Below are positions 32,826 through 40,728 of a DNA stretch of 48,759 nucleotides, piece after piece (the stretch's first letter is position 1; the number at the start of each line of letters is the position of its first letter). The notes under the pieces were generated by a model. The model had not been told where the DNA came from and did not search any database. It was given only the letters and a program-made list of their open reading frames with translations. The position numbers and the translations under genes are program-made. This stretch comes from Pseudobutyrivibrio sp. UBA1225 (GTDB lineage Bacteria; Bacillota; Clostridia; Lachnospirales; Lachnospiraceae), in contig DBWZ01000063.1 in the NCBI GenBank assembly GCA_002309345.1, positions 1-48,759 of the forward strand, read 5' to 3'.

Positions 32826-33227
32826 ATGTTTAGTACAAAAGGTAGATATGCCCTACGAGTTATGATTGATTTGGCTCAACAACACTCAGATGATTACATT
32901 CCGCTAAAGGATATTGCAGAACGTCAGGATATTTCCAAGAAATATTTAGAGATAATCGTTAAAGAACTTGTTCACGGCGGTTTAGTTACCGGTGTCAGCG
33001 GCAAAGGTGGTGGCTACAAGCTCACCAGAGAACCTTCAGAATATTCCGTAGGCGAAATAATCGAATTGCTAGAAGGCAGCCTCTCTCCGGTAGCTTGCCT
33101 CGCTAAAGATGCTAACGAATGTCCCAAAGAAAGTGTTTGCCACACTCTCCCAATGTGGACGGAGTTCTATCTTTTAGAGCGAGATTTCTTCTATGGCAAA
33201 AAGCTTTCAGATTTAGTTGAATCTTAA
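32826..33227 (+). CDS. Rrf2-family regulator, candidate sulfur-regulon repressor
   Basis: A 133-residue winged-helix regulator (MFSTKGRYALRVMIDLA, GG.VTGVSGKGGGYKL wing). Three cysteines, C91, C99 and C105, are spaced like the Fe-S ligands of IscR, whereas CymR of Bacillus lacks this set. By family and location it is the best candidate for the ACCTA-N9-TAGGT operators; CymR-type proteins work with cysteine synthase as cysteine sensors. ATG 32826 is chosen over 32820 because AAGGAGG is correctly spaced only to the second. A terminator follows. Confidence 0.88.
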   Translation: MFSTKGRYALRVMIDLAQQHSDDYIPLKDIAERQDISKKYLEIIVKELVHGGLVTGVSGKGGGYKLTREPSEYSVGEIIELLEGSLSPVACLAKDANECPKESVCHTLPMWTEFYLLERDFFYGKKLSDLVES

Positions 33228-33236
33228 ATAATTCTA

Positions 33237-33266
33237 GGTGGTTGGATCTCTCCAACCATCTTTTTT
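33237..33266 (+). terminator. intrinsic terminator after the Rrf2 gene
   Basis: GGTGGTTGGA, loop TCTC, TCCAACCATC, then T6. Confidence 0.88.
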
Positions 33267-33449
33267 CTTATTACAATTTACGCCTTCTCTTTTAACTGTC
33301 AAAAAGCCTCACGGCTTGTGTTTTTATCCAATAATCGATATAATCATCCATATTTAAAAATCATTGTTTTCTAATTGATAACAATAATTTTTCAGATTTT
33401 TAGTTTTCATCAAAAATCTGGGATTCTATTTTTGATAGGAGGATTATTT

Positions 33450-34340
33450 ATGAAAAACGTAACTCGTAAATCAGTGCTAGCATGCACGCTTTGCCTTTTC
33501 ATGGCTCTTTCTACTGCATGCACTAAAGATAAAACTACAGACCAAGATAATACAAGCAACAACGAAGCCAACAATGCTACAGTTGATTCAGAACAAGCAA
33601 CAGGACCTCAACCTGAGACAACTGAACCAGAAGTTGCTCAAGCTGATTCAATTGTTAATAGCAAATACACAAAAGAAATAACCGATGAAATCGATGGAGA
33701 AAATATTACCTTCGAAGCTTCTTACACTTTTCTAGAAGGAAACAATGGAATATACTGTAGAAACTTTGATTATCAAGAAATTCATGGATTCACATGGGAT
33801 GACAGCAAAATATATTTTAGCGACAACACTTCATATAGCTATACTATAGAAGGAGATGTACTAAAGCTTGGTGACGATGCTGATGCTAAAGAATTCACTA
33901 AAAAGGTTGAATCCGACCCAATATTTAATGGTGATTTCTCTGAGTTTGCTGGCACATATAAGGCTATAGTTTATGGTAATTCTGGCTATGGAGACAGCGA
34001 AGACATTGCTGACGTTGAGGTTAAGGCCGATGGAAGTATTTCTGGTGGATATTTGAAAGCATACAATGATTCTGATGATTTTCCAGATATCAGTCCAATC
34101 TGTGTTGAAAAAATGAATGACGGCAGCTACTACTGTATATTATCAATATTTCCAAACGATGACATAGATGAAGAGGATTTTGATTTCGATGGTTGGATAG
34201 AGTTTGGATATCACATTTATCCAAAGGAAGCTAATTCAGAGTTTAGCGACGATCCAAGCTACTCTTCCAATAATACTTATCTTGAATTGTACCAATGCGA
34301 TGGCGGCGTATATAATCCAAAATTCTGCAAAGCCCAATAA
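33450..34340 (+). CDS. putative lipoprotein, paralogue 1
   Basis: A 296-residue protein with a lipoprotein-like signal (KSVLACTLCLFMALSTAC, Cys near residue 24), then a Thr/Asn/Glu-rich linker to about residue 65 and a domain I do not recognise. It shares with the next gene FTWDD..I, DVL.L.DD....FTKK and DP(I/V)(F/L)NGDFSE(F/Y) followed by a DVE...DGSI(S/T)GG block. AGGAGG precedes ATG 33450; an in-frame upstream extension to 33375 lacks a ribosome site. Confidence 0.75.
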   Translation: MKNVTRKSVLACTLCLFMALSTACTKDKTTDQDNTSNNEANNATVDSEQATGPQPETTEPEVAQADSIVNSKYTKEITDEIDGENITFEASYTFLEGNNGIYCRNFDYQEIHGFTWDDSKIYFSDNTSYSYTIEGDVLKLGDDADAKEFTKKVESDPIFNGDFSEFAGTYKAIVYGNSGYGDSEDIADVEVKADGSISGGYLKAYNDSDDFPDISPICVEKMNDGSYYCILSIFPNDDIDEEDFDFDGWIEFGYHIYPKEANSEFSDDPSYSSNNTYLELYQCDGGVYNPKFCKAQ

Positions 34341-34411
34341 ATTGGTTCAAAATAATAAGCTGTGTCGAAACAAGGGGACACAACTCAACATTTTTAACGG
34401 AGGATATTTTA

Positions 34412-35320
34412 ATGACAAGAAAACCTTACAAAACACTACTTGCATGCACACTATGTTCTATCACAGTTCTTGCAACAGGATGTACAACTCCTTTTTCATC
34501 AGATGATGGACAGGAAAGTACAGAAGCTATTACTACTGCTCCAGATACTACAACAAACGCCGACAACTCTTCTACAGAGCAGGCTACTGCAGAGCAGACT
34601 ACTACAGATGCTGCCGCAACTACTGAAACCAGTACCACTGAAACAGCCTCATCTGATATATGTGGAAAATACGCATATACGAATACAGAAGAAATCGGTG
34701 GCAGTGAAGTAACCTCTGAATATGGATATATTTTTAATGAAGATCATACCGGTTTAGCTTTTGCCCAGGATTTTGTAATGTTTACATGGGATGATAAACA
34801 GATTCACATCAATGATCAGACTCATGATTATGAAATCAAAGGTGATGTTCTTACCCTCAAGGACGACGAATTTAAACAAGAATACACCAAGAAAAATGAA
34901 ACAGACCCAGTATTAAATGGTGATTTCTCTGAGTATGTCGGTTTCTATAAACCAACTGACAAATCCAACAAGGATTATGGAAATGGTGGTAAGATTGTTG
35001 ACGTAGAAATACATGAAGACGGTTCAATCACAGGTGGTCATCCTGTTGATGGAAATTCATTAATCAAACAAGTAAAACCAACCTTTATCTTGAAAGAATC
35101 TTTCGGTGGTTATACTTGCATATTTGCAGACAAAGATTCTATTGAAGATTTTAACCAGGGAAAATATTTAGAATATACACTTTATCCAGAAACATCTGTG
35201 CCAGAAAATCTTTCAAAGGAGTCTAATGCTTCTAATAAGGCACACATTCGTCTTTGGCAAATGGGCGATAAAGTGTACAGTCCAAACTTTTACTTTGAAG
35301 GAAAAGAATTTCCAAAATAA
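34412..35320 (+). CDS. putative lipoprotein, paralogue 2
   Basis: A 302-residue protein with lipobox-like VLATGC (Cys near residue 24), then a Thr/Ser/Ala/Glu-rich linker of about 55 residues with repeated EQ(A/T)T units and the same unknown domain as the preceding gene. The 71-nt gap and shared architecture indicate a tandem duplication. GGAGG precedes ATG 34412. Probably surface-exposed and membrane-anchored; function unknown. Confidence 0.75.
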   Translation: MTRKPYKTLLACTLCSITVLATGCTTPFSSDDGQESTEAITTAPDTTTNADNSSTEQATAEQTTTDAAATTETSTTETASSDICGKYAYTNTEEIGGSEVTSEYGYIFNEDHTGLAFAQDFVMFTWDDKQIHINDQTHDYEIKGDVLTLKDDEFKQEYTKKNETDPVLNGDFSEYVGFYKPTDKSNKDYGNGGKIVDVEIHEDGSITGGHPVDGNSLIKQVKPTFILKESFGGYTCIFADKDSIEDFNQGKYLEYTLYPETSVPENLSKESNASNKAHIRLWQMGDKVYSPNFYFEGKEFPK

Positions 35321-35348
35321 AATATCGAGTTTTTGACAAAATATGCAT

Positions 35349-35380
35349 AACAAAGGAGAGGTACAAACCTCTCCTTTGTT
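35349..35380. terminator. hairpin after the lipoprotein pair
   Basis: A perfect 14-bp stem AACAAAGGAGAGGT/ACCTCTCCTTTGTT with loop ACAA, 28 nt after the stop. It lacks a long T-run, so it may be a weak terminator or an mRNA 3' stabiliser. Confidence 0.6.
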
Positions 35381-35393
35381 AATACTTATGACT

Positions 35394-35450
35394 TTCTGCT
35401 GGCAGAAAAAGGAATTGCCATCAGAAAAACAATAATCTATAGATTCTTGC
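35394..35450. repeat. short dispersed repeat, copy B
   Basis: TTCTGCTGGCAGAAAAAGGAATTGCCATCAGAAAAACAATAATCTATAGATTCTTG-like blocks shared with 10802-10930; AATCTATAGATT is itself palindromic. Both copies sit at gene 3' ends. Confidence 0.55.
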
Positions 35451-35486
35451 AAGAATTATCATTATTAATCCTGCAAAACTCATTAT

Positions 35487-36602
35487 TTATTTCCAAACCT
35501 CTTCAGCTATTTCTTTAACAAGCTTAAGCTTAGCCCACTGCTCTTCTTCAGTAAGCTTATTTCCGATTTCGCATGATGCAAAACCACACTGAGGGCTTAA
35601 GTATAATCTATCAAGAGGAACATACTTAGCTGCTTCGTGGATTCTTGCTATAACAGCTTCCTTGTCCTCAAGCTTTGGTGACTTTGTTGTGATAAGACCA
35701 AGTACAACCTTTTTATCAGGTGATACTTTTGCAAGAGGTGCAAATCCGCCTGATCTTTCGTCATCATACTCTAGGAATAACGCATCTACATTTTCCTTCG
35801 CAAATACGTAATCAGCAACTGAATCGTAAGCTCCACTTGTGAAGAATGTAGAGTGATAGTTTCCACGGCAAATGTGTGATGTGATAACCATATCGACAGG
35901 CTTATTCTCTAAGGCAAGATTGTTTACCTCAAGAAGTTGCTTCTTAACCTCTTCCAAATCAATGCCTAATGATTTATATCTCAACTTAGCCGCATCTCCC
36001 ACTATAGCACCCCATGTACAATCATCTAGCTGTAAATTGCGACAGCCTGCATCGTAGAACTGCTTTATAACATCCTGATATGCAACTGCCACATCATGGA
36101 TTAATTCTTCATTTGTTGGATAGAACTTTCTAGTTGTCTCAAAGTTTGCAGGTACGATGAACTGCTGGAAGGTTTGAGCAGGTGAAGGAATGGTATACTT
36201 TGCTACTGTCTCCTCATCCTCAAACTGCTTTAAGAACTTATAATACTCAACGAATGGATGAGCCTTAGCTTTTATCTTGCCTACAAGATATGTATCGCCT
36301 AAAATTGCCAACTCGCCGTTGAATGGCACACCGTTTTCTGTCTCATCATGGGCAACGCCATCGAATCCCCACATAAAATCTAAGTGCCAATATTTTCTTC
36401 TAAATTCACCATCTGTAATTACATGATAGCCGAGCTCTTTTTGCTTTTTAACAACCTTGGTTACTTCTTCGTCAACAACCTTGTTGTAATCTTCTTCGCT
36501 AATTTTGCCATCTTTTAATGCTGCCTTTGCATCTTTAAGCGCTTGTGGTCTAAGAAAGCTTCCTACAAAATCATATCTGTATGGTGTCTGTACTTTACTC
36601 AT
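35487..36602 (-). CDS. short MetE-type (cobalamin-independent) methyltransferase, YxjG-like
   Basis: A 371-residue protein equal to the C-terminal catalytic half of MetE. Zinc ligands are visible as H and C in ITSHICRGN, E in FLEYDDERSG and C in LSPQCGFAS, so a thiol methyl acceptor such as homocysteine is expected. The N-terminal MetE half that helps bind polyglutamyl folate is absent, so the methyl donor may differ. ATG 36602 with AGGAGA is used; the longer in-frame reading to 36677 would start at the predicted transcription start. It is divergent from a LysR gene with a dyad between them. Confidence 0.88.
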   Translation of the reverse strand: MSKVQTPYRYDFVGSFLRPQALKDAKAALKDGKISEEDYNKVVDEEVTKVVKKQKELGYHVITDGEFRRKYWHLDFMWGFDGVAHDETENGVPFNGELAILGDTYLVGKIKAKAHPFVEYYKFLKQFEDEETVAKYTIPSPAQTFQQFIVPANFETTRKFYPTNEELIHDVAVAYQDVIKQFYDAGCRNLQLDDCTWGAIVGDAAKLRYKSLGIDLEEVKKQLLEVNNLALENKPVDMVITSHICRGNYHSTFFTSGAYDSVADYVFAKENVDALFLEYDDERSGGFAPLAKVSPDKKVVLGLITTKSPKLEDKEAVIARIHEAAKYVPLDRLYLSPQCGFASCEIGNKLTEEEQWAKLKLVKEIAEEVWK

Positions 36603-36683
36603 TTTTTGTCTCCTATATCTGTTATTTCTAGTTTTCGCCGAAAGCTTCGTATATACGTATAAAGCTTTTTTGAACATGATGCG

Positions 36684-36752
36684 ATTATATGCCTAGTACA
36701 TCCGTAGGTAAAATATATATTTCTTTCACTTTTCCATAGTTTTTTTCTATGG
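36684..36752 (-). promoter_or_regulatory. promoter of the MetE-type gene with LysR-type dyad
   Basis: -35 TTTACC (36707-36712), 17-bp spacer, -10 TATAAT (36684-36689). The dyad CCATAG-N7-CTATGG (36734-36752) is centred about 31 bp upstream of the -35, the same position as the dyads of the sulfur set but of different sequence. The spacer contains TACCTACGGATGTACTAGG, partly like the Rrf2 operator. The rest of the 36603-36894 gap is AT-rich with AAACTGTTTATAGTTT at 36760-36775. Confidence 0.7.
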
Positions 36753-36894
36753 AATCATGTAAACTGTTTATAGTTTCTATTTCAACTTGATATTTAGATG
36801 AATTTTGATATTCAATTCTTGATATGATGTACTTCGCATAGAATATCTATTAGCGAAATTTGTGTTGAAAATGCATTTGAATAATGAGGTGCTT

Positions 36895-37791
36895 ATGACT
36901 TTAAAACAACTTAGATACGTGGTAACAGTGGCGGATATTGGAAATATTACTGAGGCAGCCAAAAAGCTTTTTATTTCCCAGCCTAGTTTAACTTCTGCAA
37001 TCCACGAATTGGAAAGAGAATACAATATCACAATTTTCTATCGCTCAAACAAGGGAATCGAAATCACGCCGGAAGGTGATGAATTTTTGGGATACGCCAG
37101 ACAGGTCCTAGAACAAAGCGACTTGATTGATAATAGATACTCAGGCAAAACCCACGGCAAGCTGAGATTCTCTGTATCTGCTCAGCATTATTCTTTTGCC
37201 GTAGAAGCATTTGTGGAGCTGTTAAAGCAATGCGGTGGTGATAAGTACGAATTCCATATGAGGGAGACCCAGACCTACGATATTATTGATGATGTAGCTC
37301 ATCTTAGAAGCGAAATAGGCATCCTGTACCTTAACAAATTTAACGAGACTGTCATCAAAAAAACTCTCAGAGATAATGGGCTTAGCTTTAATCAATTGTT
37401 CAAGGCAAAGCCTCATGTATTCATTGGAAAGAAAAGCCCCCTGGCGCAAAAGGATACTCTTACTTTAGATGATTTAAAGGAATACCCTCGCCTATCTTAC
37501 GAGCAAGGCAGTCATAATTCATTTTATTTTTCAGAGGAAATCCTAAGCACAATAGACAGCGATAAGGAGCTCATCGTCCGCGATCGAGCAACACTATTCA
37601 ATATGCTTATCGGACTAAACGGATATACGATATGTAGCGGTGTCATCAACAAAGAATTAAATGGGCCTAACATAATCGCAAAGCCCCTTGCTGTTGATGA
37701 CTACATGGAAATTGGATACATACTCCCTACTGCCATCCCACCATCTACTCTCACCAAAAAATATATTGAAATGCTACAGCTTTTTGCGTAA
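36895..37791 (+). CDS. LysR-family regulator, paralogue next to the MetE-type gene
   Basis: A 298-residue LTTR, clearly homologous along its length to the LysR at 17647-18582. The winged helix is residues ~1-60 (GNITEAAKKLFISQPSLTSAIHELE) and the co-inducer domain follows. ATG 36895 follows GAGGTG; an upstream in-frame ATG at 36862 lacks a ribosome site. The divergent arrangement suggests it controls the MetE-type gene through CCATAG-N7-CTATGG, as MetR controls metE in enterics; that parallel is inference. Confidence 0.88.
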   Translation: MTLKQLRYVVTVADIGNITEAAKKLFISQPSLTSAIHELEREYNITIFYRSNKGIEITPEGDEFLGYARQVLEQSDLIDNRYSGKTHGKLRFSVSAQHYSFAVEAFVELLKQCGGDKYEFHMRETQTYDIIDDVAHLRSEIGILYLNKFNETVIKKTLRDNGLSFNQLFKAKPHVFIGKKSPLAQKDTLTLDDLKEYPRLSYEQGSHNSFYFSEEILSTIDSDKELIVRDRATLFNMLIGLNGYTICSGVINKELNGPNIIAKPLAVDDYMEIGYILPTAIPPSTLTKKYIEMLQLFA

Positions 37792-37819
37792 ATAATCCGC
37801 AAAAAGCTGCAGTTATTTT
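37774..37819. terminator. bidirectional terminator containing the LysR stop codon
   Basis: CTACAGCTTTTTGCG pairs with CGCAAAAAGCTGCAG followed by TTATTTT; the loop contains the TAA stop. It separates the converging LysR and toxin genes. Confidence 0.75.
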
Positions 37820-37825
37820 AATATG

Positions 37826-38185
37826 CTATATGAGTTTATCAAATATATCAGTGAATATTGAATCACCATATTTCTTATACAAGAAAGCTGCTAATTCATA
37901 ACAATAATCATCCTCTCTTGGAGAAATAACTAGTATATTCATGATATTCTTATCCATAATTAGCGAGTAAACAACTCTAATTCCGATACCTTTAAATTTG
38001 ATTTTAAAAAATCCAGTTAGATTATTCCCTTTTTTGTTTCCTGAAGGCTTACCATATCCATCAGGGCTAGGTAAGGGAGCCTTAGATACTTTAAGAATTC
38101 CTGCAAGGACTTGCCTTCTAATACTATTATCCAGCTTTTTAAATTCTTTTCTAGCTTCTGTTGATATTCGTATTTCCCAGTGCAC
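37826..38185 (-). CDS. RelE/ParE-family toxin
   Basis: A 119-residue protein with the RelE-type start WEIRISTEARKEFKKLD and core GFFKIKFKGIGIRVVYSLI; it is ~25 residues longer than typical, with an extra C-terminal helix. Probably an mRNA interferase. It starts with GTG overlapping the antitoxin TAG stop by one base (TAGTG), typical toxin-antitoxin coupling. Confidence 0.85.
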   Translation of the reverse strand: MHWEIRISTEARKEFKKLDNSIRRQVLAGILKVSKAPLPSPDGYGKPSGNKKGNNLTGFFKIKFKGIGIRVVYSLIMDKNIMNILVISPREDDYCYELAAFLYKKYGDSIFTDIFDKLI

Positions 38186-38535
38186 TACTCTATTTCTACT
38201 CCATCCATAATTTTCTTGAGTTCTTCAATAGATGTGCCTTCCTCTTGAACTAATTCTTCAAAGGGAATTGTTTCATCTTTACTTCGATCTTTTGCTAGTT
38301 TTGAAAAATAGATATCCTCTAGTTTTTCATAATAGCTTTCAAGGACTCTAATTCTTGATTGGATTTTTCTATATTCTTCAACTGAAATAACAACTGCTGT
38401 AGGCTGATTGTTTTTTAATACAACATATTCCTTGTTGTTTTTTGCTACATCAGAAAATATCTTGCCTGCCTTGCCTTGGCTGAAATCTGAAATTGGAACT
38501 AACTGCTCTGTGAACTCTGCTAATGCAATACTCAT
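38185..38535 (-). CDS. Phd/YefM-family antitoxin
   Basis: A 116-residue antitoxin. The N-terminal DNA-binding domain has LVPISDFSQGKAGKIFSDVAKNN and the YVVLKNNQPTAVVISVEEY hallmark; the acidic C-terminal half would wrap the toxin. GGAGGTG precedes ATG 38535. Confidence 0.88.
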   Translation of the reverse strand: MSIALAEFTEQLVPISDFSQGKAGKIFSDVAKNNKEYVVLKNNQPTAVVISVEEYRKIQSRIRVLESYYEKLEDIYFSKLAKDRSKDETIPFEELVQEEGTSIEELKKIMDGVEIE

Positions 38536-38591
38536 AGTTTCACCTCCGATATATTATATTTTTATTATAATAGCAGTTAAAATTTTAATCA

Positions 38592-38619
38592 ATATTATCA
38601 TCATTCACCCACCAGTCAA
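38592..38619 (-). promoter_or_regulatory. toxin-antitoxin promoter resembling the sulfur promoters
   Basis: -35 TTGACT (38614-38619), 16-bp spacer, -10 TAATAT (38592-38597). AACCTATTGACTGGTGGGT over the -35 resembles the Rrf2 operator but with a shortened spacing and a mismatched half. No ATAGCTAGCTAT dyad is present upstream. Confidence 0.5.
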
Positions 38620-38695
38620 TAGGTTTTTATATTATTATCTTTTGAAATTTTCTCTCAATTAGAGAAGGTGAGTGTTTAAAATAATGTAAAAAATT

Positions 38696-38754
38696 GAGGG
38701 GAATAATCCCCTCATCCGAGTCCTTCGGACTCACCTTCCCCCCCAAGGGGAAGG
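38696..38754 (-). terminator. three stacked hairpins after the rhodanese-TtcA gene
   Basis: Stems GAGGGG/CCCCTC (38696-38713), GAGTCC/GGACTC (38718-38732) and CCTTCCCC/GGGGAAGG (38734-38754). On the minus strand the last stem is followed by AATTTTTTAC. The composition resembles REP-like intergenic repeats of gut Firmicutes. Confidence 0.75.
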
Positions 38755-38759
38755 CTTTA

Positions 38760-39923
38760 TTATTCATCATAATCATCTAGGAAATGATGCTTCACGCCAT
38801 CTTGCTTGTACGCAATTACGGTTGCTAAATTTACATTTTCAACACTGCGGAATATATTCGACTCCACATATGGATTGACTTTCTTAAGCTCTGCAATAAG
38901 ATTGCGTGTCTCCAAGCGCTTTGACGCACTTGTGCCATCAACAGAACAGCTGTCACAGGTCTCTGTAAAGTGGCACGCACACTGTAAAAATCGAAGTCCA
39001 TTATATCGCTGCCATGCGATAATATCGTCCTGTCTAATTAAATACAGCGGGCGAATCAATTCCATTCCCTCAAAATTAGTGGAGTGAAGCTTTGGCATCA
39101 TGGTCTGAACCTGAGCTCCATAAAGCATTCCCATAAGAATAGTTTCAATAACATCATCGTAATGATGACCAAGTGCAATCTTGTTGCAGCCAAGCTCTTT
39201 CGCCTTTGAATACAGATGCCCTCTACGCATTCTCGCGCAGAGATAGCAAGGATTCTTGTCCACAGTATCAACCGCATCAAAAATATCTGATTCGTATATG
39301 ACGATTGGAATGCCCATAAGCTTAGCATTGCTTTCTATAAGCTTGCGGTTCACCTCGCTGTAGCCAGGATCCATAACTAAAAACGTCAAATCAAAGTTAA
39401 CCTTTCTGTGCCTTTGGATTTCTTGAAACAGCTTTGCCATAAGCATGGAATCCTTGCCACCAGATATGCATACGCAGATATGGTCGCCTTCTTTTATAAG
39501 CTGATACTCCTTGCAAGCTCTCGCAAAAGGGGAAAACAGTGCCTTGTGAAACTTCTTCCTAATGCTCTTTTCTATCTCAGCAGTACGCTCATTTAGCTCC
39601 TCTGCCGCTGTATTATCCTGCTGTTCCATCATCGCAGATAAATAACTGTTATAGCCACCCTTCAAACTAACAGCTTCAAATCCATTATCAATAAGAATAT
39701 CCGCATCCTTCAAAGAGACTTGCCCTCTGGTGCAATACAAAACAATCTTTTTTGATTTATCTAATCTTGCCAAAACACCATCCAAATCCGACTCAAATAA
39801 CTCGTGAGTAATACTGATGGCATCTGGTATGATTCCATATTTTAAGCTTCCTTCATTTCGGATATCTACAAGAATGTAGCTATCCTTAGGAAGCTCTAGC
39901 AGTTCTTTATACGTAATTTCCAT
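38760..39923 (-). CDS. rhodanese-TtcA-like fusion, tRNA thiolation PP-loop ATPase
   Basis: A 387-residue protein. Residues 1-~95 are a rhodanese with active C64 in LYCTRGQVS. Residues ~135-387 are a PP-loop ATPase with SGGKDS (154-159), CYLC and further cysteines (CACHFTETCDSC) that could bind an Fe-S cluster, as in TtcA-type 2-thiocytidine enzymes. The fused rhodanese would supply persulfide sulfur. It is the last gene of a unit with MnmA and the TcdA-like protein. Confidence 0.87.
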   Translation of the reverse strand: MEITYKELLELPKDSYILVDIRNEGSLKYGIIPDAISITHELFESDLDGVLARLDKSKKIVLYCTRGQVSLKDADILIDNGFEAVSLKGGYNSYLSAMMEQQDNTAAEELNERTAEIEKSIRKKFHKALFSPFARACKEYQLIKEGDHICVCISGGKDSMLMAKLFQEIQRHRKVNFDLTFLVMDPGYSEVNRKLIESNAKLMGIPIVIYESDIFDAVDTVDKNPCYLCARMRRGHLYSKAKELGCNKIALGHHYDDVIETILMGMLYGAQVQTMMPKLHSTNFEGMELIRPLYLIRQDDIIAWQRYNGLRFLQCACHFTETCDSCSVDGTSASKRLETRNLIAELKKVNPYVESNIFRSVENVNLATVIAYKQDGVKHHFLDDYDE

Positions 39924-39954
39924 AATAACTTTCCTAAAAAGATAAATTAGACAC

Positions 39955-40728
39955 CTATTCTTCTGTCCTGCTGCAATCAGCAGTTAAATCCTTAACCACT
40001 TCGCTTGCTAAAATCAATCCTGCAACCGCAGGAGCAAACGCTGTGGAACCAGGGATTGCCCTTCTATCTGTGCATTTGCGCTCAGCCCCTGGCGGACAGA
40101 TGCAATTCTTTTTGCAGCTAATAGACATATCCTCTAATGGAGTAACCGGCTTTTCATCAGAGAACACTACTTTAAGATTTTTCACCCCTCGCTTTTTCAT
40201 CTCGCGTCGCATAACCTTGGCGAGAGGACACATCGTAGTCTTGTATAAATCGGCGACTCTAAAGCGACTAGGGTCAAGCTTGTTGCCTGCTCCCATGCAA
40301 CTTATTACAGGAACTCCCAGTTCCTTGCATCGCATAATTATTTCGATTTTGGCAGTGACTGTATCTACTGCATCGACAACATAATCATATTCTTCAAAGG
40401 GAAAATCATCTGCATTTTCTGGAAGAAAAAAGCATTTGTGCACGCGAATATCAGCCTTAGGATTGATATCAAGCATACGCTCCTTCATTACCTCGACCTT
40501 GTCTTTGCCTACCGTCTTTCTAGTGGCAATGATTTGACGATTTATATTTGTAAGGCAAACCTTATCGTCGTCCACGATATCAAAATGACCTACTCCCGTA
40601 CGCACAAGGGACTCGCAAACGTATCCGCCTACACCGCCTATTCCAAATATAGCAACTCTTTTATTTGCCAGAGTCTCCATCGCCTCCTCGCCAAATAAGA
40701 GCTGAGTTCTTGAAAACTGATTTAACAT
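39955..40728 (-). CDS. tcdA: TcdA/CsdL-type E1-like protein (tRNA t6A dehydratase family)
   Basis: A 257-residue ThiF-fold protein with GIGGVGGYVCESLVRTG nucleotide loop, D...NRQI, DAVDTVTAKIEII and GSTAFAPAVAGLILASEVV near the end, as in the enzyme that cyclises t6A in tRNA. GGAGG precedes ATG 40728; the start overlaps the end of mnmA by 7 nt. Confidence 0.87.
   Translation of the reverse strand: MLNQFSRTQLLFGEEAMETLANKRVAIFGIGGVGGYVCESLVRTGVGHFDIVDDDKVCLTNINRQIIATRKTVGKDKVEVMKERMLDINPKADIRVHKCFFLPENADDFPFEEYDYVVDAVDTVTAKIEIIMRCKELGVPVISCMGAGNKLDPSRFRVADLYKTTMCPLAKVMRREMKKRGVKNLKVVFSDEKPVTPLEDMSISCKKNCICPPGAERKCTDRRAIPGSTAFAPAVAGLILASEVVKDLTADCSRTEE

Noticed and set aside
36603..36677. 25-residue N-terminal extension of the MetE-type protein
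   Set aside because: The longer start coincides with the predicted transcription start, while ATG 36602 has AGGAGA in front and gives the usual N-terminus.
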